Shown here: in pieces, positions 8,264 to 17,298 of the stretch
Numbering within the stretch: position 1 is the first letter of the stretch
Layout: every line of letters begins with the position of its first letter
Source: Lacibacter cauensis
GTDB taxonomy: Bacteria; Bacteroidota; Bacteroidia; Chitinophagales; Chitinophagaceae
DNA: 64,000 bases
Assembly: GCF_007830055.1 (NCBI RefSeq)
Contig: NZ_VLLE01000003.1
Span: forward strand, 1,054,001 to 1,118,000
Reading direction: 5' to 3'
The notes under the pieces: generated by a model
Seen by the model: the letters and a program-made list of their open reading frames with translations, nothing else
Told to the model about the DNA's origin: nothing
Databases searched by the model: none
Program-made: the position numbers and the translations under genes

Positions 8264-9403
8264 ATGGCCGCATTACAGTTTCAGTTACAACATACCGATC
8301 CGCAATCGAAAGCAAGAGCAGGAGAGATTACTACTGATCACGGAACAATTCAAACACCCATTTTTATGCCGGTGGGTACAGTGGGCAGTGTAAAATCGCT
8401 TACGGTTGAGCAGTTGAAGAGCGAAGTAAAAGCAGAGATTATTTTAGGTAATACGTATCATCTGTATTTACGTCCGGGTACAGAAGTACTGGAAGCAGCA
8501 GGCGGTTTGCATAAATTCAACGGATGGGATCGCCCTATTTTAACAGACAGCGGCGGCTACCAGGTTTTCTCATTAGCCGGTAATCGAAAAATCAAGGAAG
8601 AAGGTGTAGTGTTTCAAAGCCATATTGATGGCAGCAAGCATTTGTTTACACCCGAAAGCGTAATGGATATTCAGCGTAGCATTGGAGCAGATATTGTGAT
8701 GGCCTTTGATGAATGTCCGCCTTACCCGAGCGATTATACCTATGCCAAAAAATCGATGGAGTTAACACACCGCTGGCTTGAGCGTTGCATCAAGCATTTT
8801 CATAACACTCCCGATAAGTACGGCTATACACAAAACCTGTTTCCGATTGTGCAGGGTAGTACGTATAAAGATCTGCGTACAGCATCTTCGCAATTTGTTG
8901 CCAATACTAATTTAACCGGTTGTGCCATTGGTGGTTTAAGTGTTGGCGAGCCCGAAGAAATGATGTACGAGTTTACCGAGTTATGTTGTGATGAATTGCC
9001 AATCCAAAAACCACGTTACCTCATGGGCGTTGGTACACCGTGGAATATTTTAGAGTGTATTGCATTGGGTGTAGATATGTTCGATTGTGTAATGCCAACA
9101 CGCAACGGACGTAATGCCATGTTATTTACAAGCAAAGGTGTTATCAATATCGATAATAAAAAATGGGAGAAAGATTTTTCTCCATTGGATGATGGTATCG
9201 ATTGTCATATCAGCAACTACTACAGTAAAGCATATCTGCGACACCTCATCAAAGCAAAAGAAATTACCGGGCTTACATTAGCAAGTGTGCACAACCTCGC
9301 ATTTTATTTATGGTTGGTAAAAGAAGCACGTAAGCATGTTCTCGCAGGCGACTTTGTAAGCTGGAAGAATGAATTGGTGCCTGTGTTGAAAACAAGGTTG
9401 TAA
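8264..9403 (+). CDS. tgt: tRNA-guanine transglycosylase (queuine tRNA-ribosyltransferase)
   Basis: Exchanges G34 for preQ1 in tRNAs with GUN anticodons, the queuosine pathway. The core motifs are clear: P-I-F-M-P-V-G-T-V-G-S-V-K near the N-terminus, L-T-D-S-G-G-Y-Q-V-F-S-L with the catalytic-pocket Asp, and D-C-V-M-P-T-R-N-G-R-N. The C-terminal zinc site is degraded: the usual C-x-C-x2-C reads I-D-C-H-I-S, so only one of three Cys remains, although the His in S-V-H-N-L is kept. I chose the ATG at 8264 because the promoter overlaps the longer frame. The protein has 379 aa. Confidence 0.93.
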   Translation: MAALQFQLQHTDPQSKARAGEITTDHGTIQTPIFMPVGTVGSVKSLTVEQLKSEVKAEIILGNTYHLYLRPGTEVLEAAGGLHKFNGWDRPILTDSGGYQVFSLAGNRKIKEEGVVFQSHIDGSKHLFTPESVMDIQRSIGADIVMAFDECPPYPSDYTYAKKSMELTHRWLERCIKHFHNTPDKYGYTQNLFPIVQGSTYKDLRTASSQFVANTNLTGCAIGGLSVGEPEEMMYEFTELCCDELPIQKPRYLMGVGTPWNILECIALGVDMFDCVMPTRNGRNAMLFTSKGVINIDNKKWEKDFSPLDDGIDCHISNYYSKAYLRHLIKAKEITGLTLASVHNLAFYLWLVKEARKHVLAGDFVSWKNELVPVLKTRL

Positions 9404-9428
9404 AAAGTATAATTGTGCGAACTGTAAG

Positions 9429-9458
9429 TGCAGAAAATTTAATTTTAAATTTTCTGCA
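9429..9458. repeat. Perfect 12-bp inverted repeat between tgt and the sigma factor
   Basis: TGCAGAAAATTT (9429-9440), a 6-base loop, and AAATTTTCTGCA (9447-9458). There is no long U-tract after it, so it could be a weak terminator of tgt or an operator of the sigma-factor gene at 9507. Confidence 0.5.
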
Positions 9459-9506
9459 GTATTAACAACGCAAAGGTTATACTTTTAGGTACGATTACCT
9501 GCGGTT

Positions 9507-10094
9507 ATGACGGAAACCGAACAAATACAAGAACTGTTTAGTGAAATTGCATTGCAGAACAGCCAGCAGGCTTACCGCAGGTTGTTTATCCGTTTACACA
9601 AACCTTTACTTCGTTTTGCCTACGGCATTTTAAAATCGAACGATGATGCAGAGGAAGTCGTATCGGATGTATTTATCAATCTCTGGCAAAAAAGGCAGGA
9701 GTTAACTGCCATCGAATCGCCTTTGTTATACATCTATACAGCAGTAAAAAACAGGGCATTGAATGTACTGGCCAAACAAAAACGGCAGGAAGCCGCCGAT
9801 GCAAGCCAATGGCTGGTACCGCTGAACAGTGTATCGTTTAATCCTGAGCAATTAATGATTTCGCAGGAAACGATCTTACGCATTCGCAAAGCTGTCGATG
9901 AACTGCCTGCCCGTTGCCGGCTTATTTTCCTGTTAATTAAAGAAGACGGTTTGCGGTACCGGGAAGTTGCTGAGCTACTCAACATTTCTGTAAAAACAGT
10001 AGAAGCGCAAATGGCCATTGCCATGCGACGTATGGCCCAATGCATGCACCTGCAGCTGCCTGTAAAAGAAAGCGCAAATTTTTTTAAAAAATAA
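9507..10094 (+). CDS. ECF RNA polymerase sigma factor (FecI-like)
   Basis: A 195-residue extracytoplasmic-function sigma factor. Region 2 spans about residues 22-95 with N-D-D-A-E-E-V-V-S-D-V-F-I-N-L-W, and region 4 spans about 125-180 with L-P-x-R-C-R-L-I-F-L-L and the HTH Y-R-E-V-A-E-L-L-N-I-S-V-K-T-V-E. It heads the locus with a FecR anti-sigma gene 68 bases downstream and a SusC that carries an N-terminal STN domain. By the Fec-type model, substrate at the outer membrane signals through FecR to release this sigma, which then transcribes the uptake genes. Confidence 0.93.
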   Translation: MTETEQIQELFSEIALQNSQQAYRRLFIRLHKPLLRFAYGILKSNDDAEEVVSDVFINLWQKRQELTAIESPLLYIYTAVKNRALNVLAKQKRQEAADASQWLVPLNSVSFNPEQLMISQETILRIRKAVDELPARCRLIFLLIKEDGLRYREVAELLNISVKTVEAQMAIAMRRMAQCMHLQLPVKESANFFKK

Positions 10095-10162
10095 TTTCAC
10101 CGACTTTAGGGGTAAACGAATAGTTGTGTTGTCTTACTTAGTAAGAAACGACATCTATTTTC

Positions 10163-11260
10163 ATGAGCCAGGAACAGTATTGGATTTTACTTTCAAAAAA
10201 GATTGCAGGCGAAGCCAGCCCGGAAGAGCTGACGGAGCTGGAGCAGTTAATGCAACAACACCCCGAATGGCAGTATGCTGCACAAAATCTTGCTGATATC
10301 TGGGCATCGGAAAAAGATACAAACACAGCTGACGAGGAAGACGCTTATCTCCTGCATGTACAACGCATGAAGGAGCAGGGAGTAGGTTTTGAGGATAATG
10401 TGCTTTACGCTTACCCGCAAGCAGAGCAACCCCGAACTTCTCATTTTGCGGCCTATCGAAAAATTTACATCAGCATAGCCGTTGCTGCCTCTATTTTAAC
10501 TGCTGTGTTTGTATTTTCTTCTCAACTGAAATCCGGCAGTAAAGTCGTTGCCGTTAAAGAACCCAACGAAATAACAACCAACAACGGGTCCCGCACCAAA
10601 GTGCAATTGCCCGACGGTTCTGTGGTATGGTTAAATGCAGGCAGTAAAATTAAATACGATGAAAACTTTGGTACCCAAACCCGTGATGTGATATTGAGTG
10701 GCGAAGCTTTTTTTGATGTGGTGAAGAACAAAGAAAAGCCTTTTGTTATTCACACGCCCACGATTGATATTAAGGTAGTAGGTACTGCCTTTAATGTAAA
10801 AGCCTATCCCAAAGATCCCACTACAGAAACAAGTTTAATTCGTGGGTTGATTGAAGTAACGATCAAGAACCGATCGAACGACAAGATTATTCTTACACCC
10901 AACGAAAAACTGATTGTTGAAAATAATCCTGCCGGTAACAGGGAAAATGCATCAACCGGAAAACCCGAACCGGTAATTTCTATCAACCCCATTAAACCTA
11001 ACCGTAACGACAGTACTATTAACGAAATACAGTGGGTACAAAACAGGTTGGTGTTTGATGATGAACCGTTACAGGAAATTGCACGGAAGATGGAACGTTG
11101 GTACAATGTAACAATCAACATTCAAACAGAAGAGCTGCTGGATAAACGTATTTCGGGCTCGTTCGTAAACGAAAATATCGACCAGGCACTGGAAGCCCTG
11201 AGTATAACGGGGCGTTTCCGGTATAAACGCACTAACAACACGATTACCATAAACCCATAA
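10163..11260 (+). CDS. FecR-family anti-sigma factor
   Basis: A 365-residue inner-membrane anti-sigma protein. An N-terminal cytoplasmic part (about 1-95) binds sigma, a single membrane helix covers roughly residues 95-112 (Y-I-S-I-A-V-A-A-S-I-L), and the periplasmic FecR domain has the classic N-N-G-S-R-T-K-V-Q-L-P-D-G-S-V-V-W-L-N and G-E-A-F-F-D-V motifs. A C-terminal DUF4974 segment (L-V-F-D-D-E-P-L-Q-E-I-A-R-K-M) faces the STN domain of SusC. It lies between the sigma factor and susC, the standard order. Confidence 0.93.
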   Translation: MSQEQYWILLSKKIAGEASPEELTELEQLMQQHPEWQYAAQNLADIWASEKDTNTADEEDAYLLHVQRMKEQGVGFEDNVLYAYPQAEQPRTSHFAAYRKIYISIAVAASILTAVFVFSSQLKSGSKVVAVKEPNEITTNNGSRTKVQLPDGSVVWLNAGSKIKYDENFGTQTRDVILSGEAFFDVVKNKEKPFVIHTPTIDIKVVGTAFNVKAYPKDPTTETSLIRGLIEVTIKNRSNDKIILTPNEKLIVENNPAGNRENASTGKPEPVISINPIKPNRNDSTINEIQWVQNRLVFDDEPLQEIARKMERWYNVTINIQTEELLDKRISGSFVNENIDQALEALSITGRFRYKRTNNTITINP

Positions 11261-11406
11261 CGATTACTGCACAATGCTTTGCCACAACACATCCTGATAA
11301 CAATTAAAAAAGCGGAGCTCTGCTGCAACAGAACCCCGCCGGTAGTAAAAGATTGAAACTGTCTCCCGGGCGGAAGACATCGTTATTCACCTTTCAAATG
11401 GAAATT

Positions 11407-14400
11407 ATGAAAAAAAAAGGAGCAGGGTCTGTTTTTAAAACAGATCAGCTATCAAAAAAGCTGTTATTGATTATGAAACTAACGACACTATTGTTAACGG
11501 TTTTTTGTCTGCATGTATCGGCTCATACGTATTCGCAGGAAAAAATAAGCCTGAAAATGAAAACGGTTGAGTTGAAAAAAGTACTGCAGGCAATTGAAAA
11601 GTCAAGCGATTACCGGTTCCTGTTTGATGAAGTATTGGTAAAAGGAAAACCGAAAGTATCGGTGGAAGTTGAGAATGCCGATATTAACCAGGTGTTATCA
11701 TTGGTACTCAGCAATACCGGTTTAGGTTACCAGATACTTAATACAAATCTTGTAGTGTTAAAAGAAACAGGTTCGCAACAGGAACTGAAAGAAGTAACGG
11801 TATCAGGTAAAGTTACGGCTTCAACAGGCGAACCGCTGGCAGGGGTATCGGTCACATTAAACAACAGTACAATTGGTACTACCACCAATGCCGATGGTAC
11901 TTACAGTTTAACAGTACCCGATGATGCTGTACTTATATTTTCTTCGGTAGGTTATACAACTACAGAAGAAAAAGTGAGTGGCCGTCCGGTTATTAATATT
12001 GTTTTACAGCCTGCCACACAAACCATGAACGAAGTAGTGGTGGTGGGTTATGGTACACAACGCAAGCGTGATTTAACCGGATCGGTTTCTTCTATTAAAG
12101 GCGATGAAGTTTCCAAAATGCCTGCAACCAATCCTATTGCTTCCTTACAGGGAAAAGTGCCCGGTTTAACTATCTCGAACACAGGTAGAGCTGGTGCTGC
12201 ACCGGTGGTACGTATTCGTGGTATCAACAGTACCAACAGTGCAAGTCCGGTATATGTGGTAGATGGTATTTTACACGATAACATCGATTTTCTCAATCCA
12301 GCTGATATTGAAACAATCGACATCCTGCGTGATCCATCGTCTATTGCAATTTATGGTTTGCGTGGTGCTAATGGTGTAATTGCTATTACATCGAAAAAAG
12401 CAGCACGTGGACAAACACGCATCAACCTGCAAAGCTCGGTAGGTATACAAACGGTACAACATAAAATTGCCTTAACCGATGCAGCAGGGTTTAGAAAATT
12501 ATATACTGCACAACTGGCGAATCTTAATGCAGCTCCATTCGATTATACCAACTATACTGCTAATACCAATTGGCAGGACCTGGTGTTACAGGATGCTGTT
12601 ATTACAACACATAACCTCAGCGTATCAAACAACTCAGAAAAAACAACCACTTACCTCAACATTGGTTATACCAACCAGGAAGGTGTGTTAAAGTACGATC
12701 AGTTTGAGCGGTATCTTGTTCGTTTAAATGAAGAGATCCGCATTTCAAAGAATATTAAAGTAGGTGGCGATATCAGCGGTTATCATTACAAAAACAATCC
12801 GCCGGCTGCATCCATTACCAATGCCTTGTGGGCTGCGCCAATTGTACCTGTACAGGCAGATGCCAATACATATTACAGTATGCCATCGTTCCAGCGTGCG
12901 CAGGTTGGTAACCCCATTGCTGCACTTAACAGGAATAACCGCAGTTCTATTGAAAATGGATTTCGTGTAATTGGTAGTTTGTTTGCCGAAGTAAAGTTTT
13001 TGAAAAGCTTTACCTGGAAGTCAGTTGTGTACACCGATCTGAGTTTCTTTACAGGGCGCAGCTTTAACCGCTTGCCTTATCGTTTTATAAATCTTGGAGA
13101 AGGTACAGCGGCAACTACAACTACGGTTGATAACTCCATCCGTACATCGGTATCGCAAGAGCAAAGCGAATCACGCCGTTACCAGCAGGATCATACATTG
13201 AGCTACGATAAGCGTATCGGCAACGGGCATACGATTAATGCAGTAGCTGGTGTAACGACCATCTATAACCGCAGTTCATTTGTAAATGGTTTCCGCAGAG
13301 ATACATCGGTTAACGTTCCTGATAATCCTGATTTCTGGTACCTCGGTGTTATTAATGTAAACAACCCCATTTCCAATGGTGGTGGCGGCGGCGAAAGTGC
13401 AATTGCCGGTGGTTTTGCAAGAGTAAGTTATACGTACAAAGGCAAGTACCTGTTAAATGCAACCATCCGTAGAGATGGCAGCTCGAAGTTTGCTCCTGAA
13501 AACCGTTGGGGTACGTTTGGTAGTGTAGGTGCCGGTTGGGTTGTAAGTGATGAAGACTTTTTCAAAAATGTAAAAGGAATCGACTTTTTGAAAATACGTG
13601 GTGCCTGGGGTTTAACCGGTAATGCCAATGGCTTTGCTGATGATTTGTGGCGCCCCGGTATTCAAAATGCATCTACTGCAATTTTTGGCGATAATATTTA
13701 CACGTCTATCCAGGCAGCTTACATTCCCGATCCGAAACTGCGTTGGGAAACGGTACGTGGTTTAGATGTAGGGTTTGATATACGTGCATTGGATAACAGG
13801 CTCAATACAGAGTTTACATTCTACGATCGTACAACAACAGATATTCTTACCGGTGTAACGTTACCAAACGAAACACGCAGCTACTTCACCAATCTTGGTA
13901 AGATCACCAACAGGGGTGTTGAATTAACTGCAGGATGGAACGATCGTATTGGTAAGGATCTTACTTACGGCGTATCGGCCAACGTCAGTTACAATATGAA
14001 CGTGGTTAACTCTATCGGTAATAATTTCAACTTTACGATTACCGGTAATGGTGGTGTAAACCGCACCAACACGGGTCAGTCGATTGGTTATTTCTATGGT
14101 TATACACAAACAGGTATTTATCAATCAACAGCCGATCTGGCAAAGCAACCTGCTTTTGTAACATCATTACCCGGCGATATTGCTTATCTCGATCGCAATG
14201 GTGATGGGGTATTGAATGATAATGATCGTGGATATATCGGAACTCCATTTCCTCCATACAGCTATGGTGGTTCATTAAGTCTTGGTTACAAAGGCCTCGA
14301 TTTTCAAATAGAAATGCAGGGTGCAGCAGGGCATAGCATTTACACCCAACGCCGCACTTCTACGTTTGCTACATTGAATTTTGAAGCCAACCGTTTAAAT

Positions 14401-14733
14401 GCATGGACAGCTCCGGGCACATCGAACATTGAACCGATTATGGATAACACAAGAGGCAACAACTTCCTCATGAGCACGTATTACCTTGAACCAGGCGATT
14501 ATCTCCGTATCCGTTTGTTACAGATCGGGTACACATTTAATGAATCTGCATTAAGCAAGGTTGGTATTAAAAAAGCGAGAGTATTCCTGAGTGGTCAAAA
14601 CGTTGCTACATGGAGCCGTGTTACAGGTTACTCACCTGAACCATTGATCGGAAGTATTCTTGGCGGCGGTGCCGATAACGGTGCATATCCTGTACCATCC
14701 GTTTATTCACTCGGCATTAATGTAACTTTTTAA
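11407..14733 (+). CDS. SusC/RagA-type TonB-dependent outer-membrane transporter with STN domain
   Basis: An outer-membrane glycan importer of 1,108 aa. After an atypically long N-terminus and signal peptide (ending V-S-A-H-T-Y-S-Q) come a signalling STN domain (about 45-120) and a carboxypeptidase-regulatory-like domain (V-S-G-K-V-T-A-S-T-G-E-P-L-A-G). A TonB box-like M-N-E-V-V-V-V-G-Y-G-T-Q, a plug (R-I-R-G-I-N-S) and the barrel follow. The STN domain is what allows control by the FecR/sigma pair upstream. I use the ATG at 11407; an in-frame start at 11353 adds residues that do not look like a leader peptide. SusD starts 22 bases after the stop. Confidence 0.93.
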   Translation: MKKKGAGSVFKTDQLSKKLLLIMKLTTLLLTVFCLHVSAHTYSQEKISLKMKTVELKKVLQAIEKSSDYRFLFDEVLVKGKPKVSVEVENADINQVLSLVLSNTGLGYQILNTNLVVLKETGSQQELKEVTVSGKVTASTGEPLAGVSVTLNNSTIGTTTNADGTYSLTVPDDAVLIFSSVGYTTTEEKVSGRPVINIVLQPATQTMNEVVVVGYGTQRKRDLTGSVSSIKGDEVSKMPATNPIASLQGKVPGLTISNTGRAGAAPVVRIRGINSTNSASPVYVVDGILHDNIDFLNPADIETIDILRDPSSIAIYGLRGANGVIAITSKKAARGQTRINLQSSVGIQTVQHKIALTDAAGFRKLYTAQLANLNAAPFDYTNYTANTNWQDLVLQDAVITTHNLSVSNNSEKTTTYLNIGYTNQEGVLKYDQFERYLVRLNEEIRISKNIKVGGDISGYHYKNNPPAASITNALWAAPIVPVQADANTYYSMPSFQRAQVGNPIAALNRNNRSSIENGFRVIGSLFAEVKFLKSFTWKSVVYTDLSFFTGRSFNRLPYRFINLGEGTAATTTTVDNSIRTSVSQEQSESRRYQQDHTLSYDKRIGNGHTINAVAGVTTIYNRSSFVNGFRRDTSVNVPDNPDFWYLGVINVNNPISNGGGGGESAIAGGFARVSYTYKGKYLLNATIRRDGSSKFAPENRWGTFGSVGAGWVVSDEDFFKNVKGIDFLKIRGAWGLTGNANGFADDLWRPGIQNASTAIFGDNIYTSIQAAYIPDPKLRWETVRGLDVGFDIRALDNRLNTEFTFYDRTTTDILTGVTLPNETRSYFTNLGKITNRGVELTAGWNDRIGKDLTYGVSANVSYNMNVVNSIGNNFNFTITGNGGVNRTNTGQSIGYFYGYTQTGIYQSTADLAKQPAFVTSLPGDIAYLDRNGDGVLNDNDRGYIGTPFPPYSYGGSLSLGYKGLDFQIEMQGAAGHSIYTQRRTSTFATLNFEANRLNAWTAPGTSNIEPIMDNTRGNNFLMSTYYLEPGDYLRIRLLQIGYTFNESALSKVGIKKARVFLSGQNVATWSRVTGYSPEPLIGSILGGGADNGAYPVPSVYSLGINVTF

Positions 14734-14755
14734 ACGACTTTAAAACATTCGAAAT

Positions 14756-16306
14756 ATGAAATCATTCATGCCTTTAACAAGAAAAATACAGGTAGCTCTG
14801 TTTGCTGCAGTTGTTGTACTTGCAGCAACCGGTTGTAAAGGATTTCTCGATACAAACCGGCAGGGAGCTTATACCGAAGATAATTATCCTTATCCCGGAG
14901 GTTCCGGTCCATACGATCAGTTTATTTTTGGTGCATATAACGAGCTGCGTAGTTTTAACCTGCACAGCCAATCGTTCATAACTGCTACCAGCATCCGCAG
15001 TGATGATGCCGATAAAGGAAGTACACCAACTGATGGTGGTACCAATGCCATTACCATGGATAATTTTCCGGTAGCAGCAAGCAATGGTTTTTGTAATACA
15101 CTCTGGTTGGGTAATTACACACTCATTACACGTTGCAACAGTACCATTAAAGAAATCAATACCAATACAAGCATTATTGCAAGCAACGAAGTAAAACAGC
15201 AAACACTTGGTGAAGCCCGTTTCCTTCGTGCTTATGCGTATTTTAATCTTGTACGTTTCTTTGGTCGTGTGCCATTGATTGATACATTGTTCAGCGATCC
15301 TGCTGCACAAAATAACGTGGCACAAAGTACAGCAGCGCAGATCTATGCGTTTATTGAAAACGATCTCACATTCGCAGCATCGGTATTGCCACTCAGCTGG
15401 GACAGTCGCTTTGTAGGCCGTGCCACCAAAGGAGCAGCAAATGGTTTACTGGCGAAAGTATATCTCACCCAACAGAAATGGGCTTCTGCAATGGCTGCAG
15501 CCAACAGTGTTATGATATCGGGTCAGTACGATCTCTCAACGCCGTATGATCGCATTTTTAGAGAAGAAGGAGAGAACAGCAAAGAATCGGTATTTGAAGT
15601 ACAGGCAACAGCAACTGCTGCCATTCCTTCTAATAACGGTGTACAATATGCGCAGATACAGGGTATACGTGGAGCAGGCATCTGGGATCTTGGCTGGGGC
15701 TGGAACACACCAAGCGATCAGCTGGTAGCGGCATACGAGCCCAACGATCCACGTAAGGCAAGAACGATTTTGTTTACAAGCACATCTACCACGCCGGGCT
15801 TAACTATCTATGGTGAAACAACACCTGTTGGTTTACCTAATCCCCGCTACAACAATAAAGTGTACAGCAATCCATCGTTACGTACATCTATCGGTAACCG
15901 TTTCGGTTACTGGATGAACGTTCGGTTGTTGCGTTATGCCGATGTTGTATTGATGTATGCAGAAGCAGCAAATGAAGTGGGCGGTGCTGCTAATACCACT
16001 GCTGCATTGGCAGCATTAAATTCTGTAAGGGCAAGAGCAAGACAAGGTGCTCCTGCAGGTACATTGCCCGATGTAACAACAACCGATCAGGCATTGTTGC
16101 GTGAAGCTATCCGTAAAGAACGCCGTGTTGAACTGGCAATGGAGCACGATCGTTTCTTTGATCTTGTACGTTGGGGTATTGCGCAAGATGTGTTGCAGGC
16201 TGCAGGTAAAACCAATTTCAGTAACAGTCGTGATGTATTGTTGCCAATTCCGCAAACACAAATCGATTTAAGTGCGGGTAAGCTTACACAGAATCCCGGT
16301 TATTAA
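14756..16306 (+). CDS. SusD/RagB-type surface glycan-binding lipoprotein
   Basis: The lid partner of SusC, 516 aa, held on the outer-membrane surface by a lipid anchor. The signal peptide ends in the lipobox L-A-A-T-G-C, followed by the usual SusD start K-G-F-L-D-T-N. Typical features are the A-R-F-L-R-A-Y-A-Y-F-N-L-V-R-F-F-G helix, the L-M-Y-A-E-A-A-N-E repeat helix, and the C-terminal R-K-E-R-R-V-E-L-A-M-E-H-D-R-F-F-D-L-V-R-W. It is directly downstream of and probably co-transcribed with susC. Ligand specificity cannot be read from the sequence. Confidence 0.93.
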   Translation: MKSFMPLTRKIQVALFAAVVVLAATGCKGFLDTNRQGAYTEDNYPYPGGSGPYDQFIFGAYNELRSFNLHSQSFITATSIRSDDADKGSTPTDGGTNAITMDNFPVAASNGFCNTLWLGNYTLITRCNSTIKEINTNTSIIASNEVKQQTLGEARFLRAYAYFNLVRFFGRVPLIDTLFSDPAAQNNVAQSTAAQIYAFIENDLTFAASVLPLSWDSRFVGRATKGAANGLLAKVYLTQQKWASAMAAANSVMISGQYDLSTPYDRIFREEGENSKESVFEVQATATAAIPSNNGVQYAQIQGIRGAGIWDLGWGWNTPSDQLVAAYEPNDPRKARTILFTSTSTTPGLTIYGETTPVGLPNPRYNNKVYSNPSLRTSIGNRFGYWMNVRLLRYADVVLMYAEAANEVGGAANTTAALAALNSVRARARQGAPAGTLPDVTTTDQALLREAIRKERRVELAMEHDRFFDLVRWGIAQDVLQAAGKTNFSNSRDVLLPIPQTQIDLSAGKLTQNPGY

Positions 16307-16333
16307 TTTGATTGATTCTTAAAAACTGAAACA

Positions 16334-17221
16334 ATGAAACTATTTCAAATAAAACAAACAGTTGCAGGCGCATTGCTACTAACGGTAACAGCATTGTCGT
16401 GCAAACCCGATGGTAATCCGAATAATCTGCCATCGGTAAACCCGGCCGATTATGCCGGTAAGATCGATGGCTTCAACAGTTCGGATGAAATTTTTCCCGA
16501 TAACTTGATTGCATACTGGAGCTTTGATGATACGAAAAATGAATTGAAAAGCGGTACCGCCCCTGGTTCTTCTGCAGGCGACAGTTATGTAACCGATGCT
16601 GTGCGTGGTAAATCGCTAAGTCTTACTGCAGGATATTTATATTTCCCTACGCAGTTCCAGAAATTTAAAACAGATACAATTAAAAGCTGGAGTATCAGTA
16701 CCTGGATCAAGATCCGTAATAACGGAAGCAAACGTACCATGCTGTTTCAGCTGGCACGTCCGGGAGTTTTCACCGGTAACATCAACTTTGCATTAAACAC
16801 GCAAAGCTATAATGCAGCAAACGATTCTGTTCTGCGTATTCAACCCACATTTGCAACCGTAAGTGGCGGTACGCAGGATAACGTCAACAGTGGTGCGGGA
16901 CAGGATAAAGTAAGCCTCAACAGCTGGGTACACGTCATTCTTACATACGAATACACAACAGGTGTATTCAATATCTGGATGAATGGTGTAAAAGTGGGCA
17001 ACTTTCCCAATCGTGGTACAGGTAATAACTCATTTAAATCGTATGAGCCAAGTGAAGTCATTATTGGTTCAAACTACAATGGTATTCCCGGTAAATCGGT
17101 TAGCAGCGATGTTACATTTGCACCAATGACAGGGCAAGTGGATGAGTTGCGAATCTTCAACCGTACTTTACCCGATGCATTTATTAAGGCATTGTATAAT
17201 TTAGGTAAAGCCAATAAGTAA
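16334..17221 (+). CDS. LamG/concanavalin-like surface lipoprotein (SusE/F position)
   Basis: A 295-residue lipoprotein (lipobox T-A-L-S-C near residue 23). After a short linker it shows a LamG-type jelly-roll domain: L-I-A-Y-W-S-F-D-D, then S-W-S-I-S-T-W-I-K, then W-V-H-V-I-L-T-Y-E, then W-M-N-G-V-K-V-G, then Q-V-D-E-L-R-I-F-N-R. In the position after SusD such proteins act as extra surface glycan-binding proteins. No catalytic residues are evident. A strong terminator follows at 17234, so the binding genes may be made in larger amounts than the enzymes downstream. Confidence 0.85.
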   Translation: MKLFQIKQTVAGALLLTVTALSCKPDGNPNNLPSVNPADYAGKIDGFNSSDEIFPDNLIAYWSFDDTKNELKSGTAPGSSAGDSYVTDAVRGKSLSLTAGYLYFPTQFQKFKTDTIKSWSISTWIKIRNNGSKRTMLFQLARPGVFTGNINFALNTQSYNAANDSVLRIQPTFATVSGGTQDNVNSGAGQDKVSLNSWVHVILTYEYTTGVFNIWMNGVKVGNFPNRGTGNNSFKSYEPSEVIIGSNYNGIPGKSVSSDVTFAPMTGQVDELRIFNRTLPDAFIKALYNLGKANK

Positions 17222-17233
17222 TTTATTTCTTAG

Positions 17234-17271
17234 GCGTACACAGTTGCATGCGTTGCTGTGTACGCTTTTTT
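17234..17271 (+). terminator. Intrinsic terminator inside the glycan locus
   Basis: A perfect 10-bp stem GCGTACACAG (17234-17243) / CTGTGTACGC (17256-17265) followed by six T. It separates the SusC/SusD/LamG genes from the glucanase gene and overlaps the longest open frame of the latter, which supports the downstream start at 17299. Confidence 0.85.
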
Positions 17272-17298
17272 ATTTCTGTACGTTCAATAATTTTTCTT

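Noticed and set aside
17248-17298. Upstream start of the GH144-like protein
   Set aside because: It lies inside the 17234-17271 terminator hairpin; the ATG at 17299 gives a lipoprotein signal directly.
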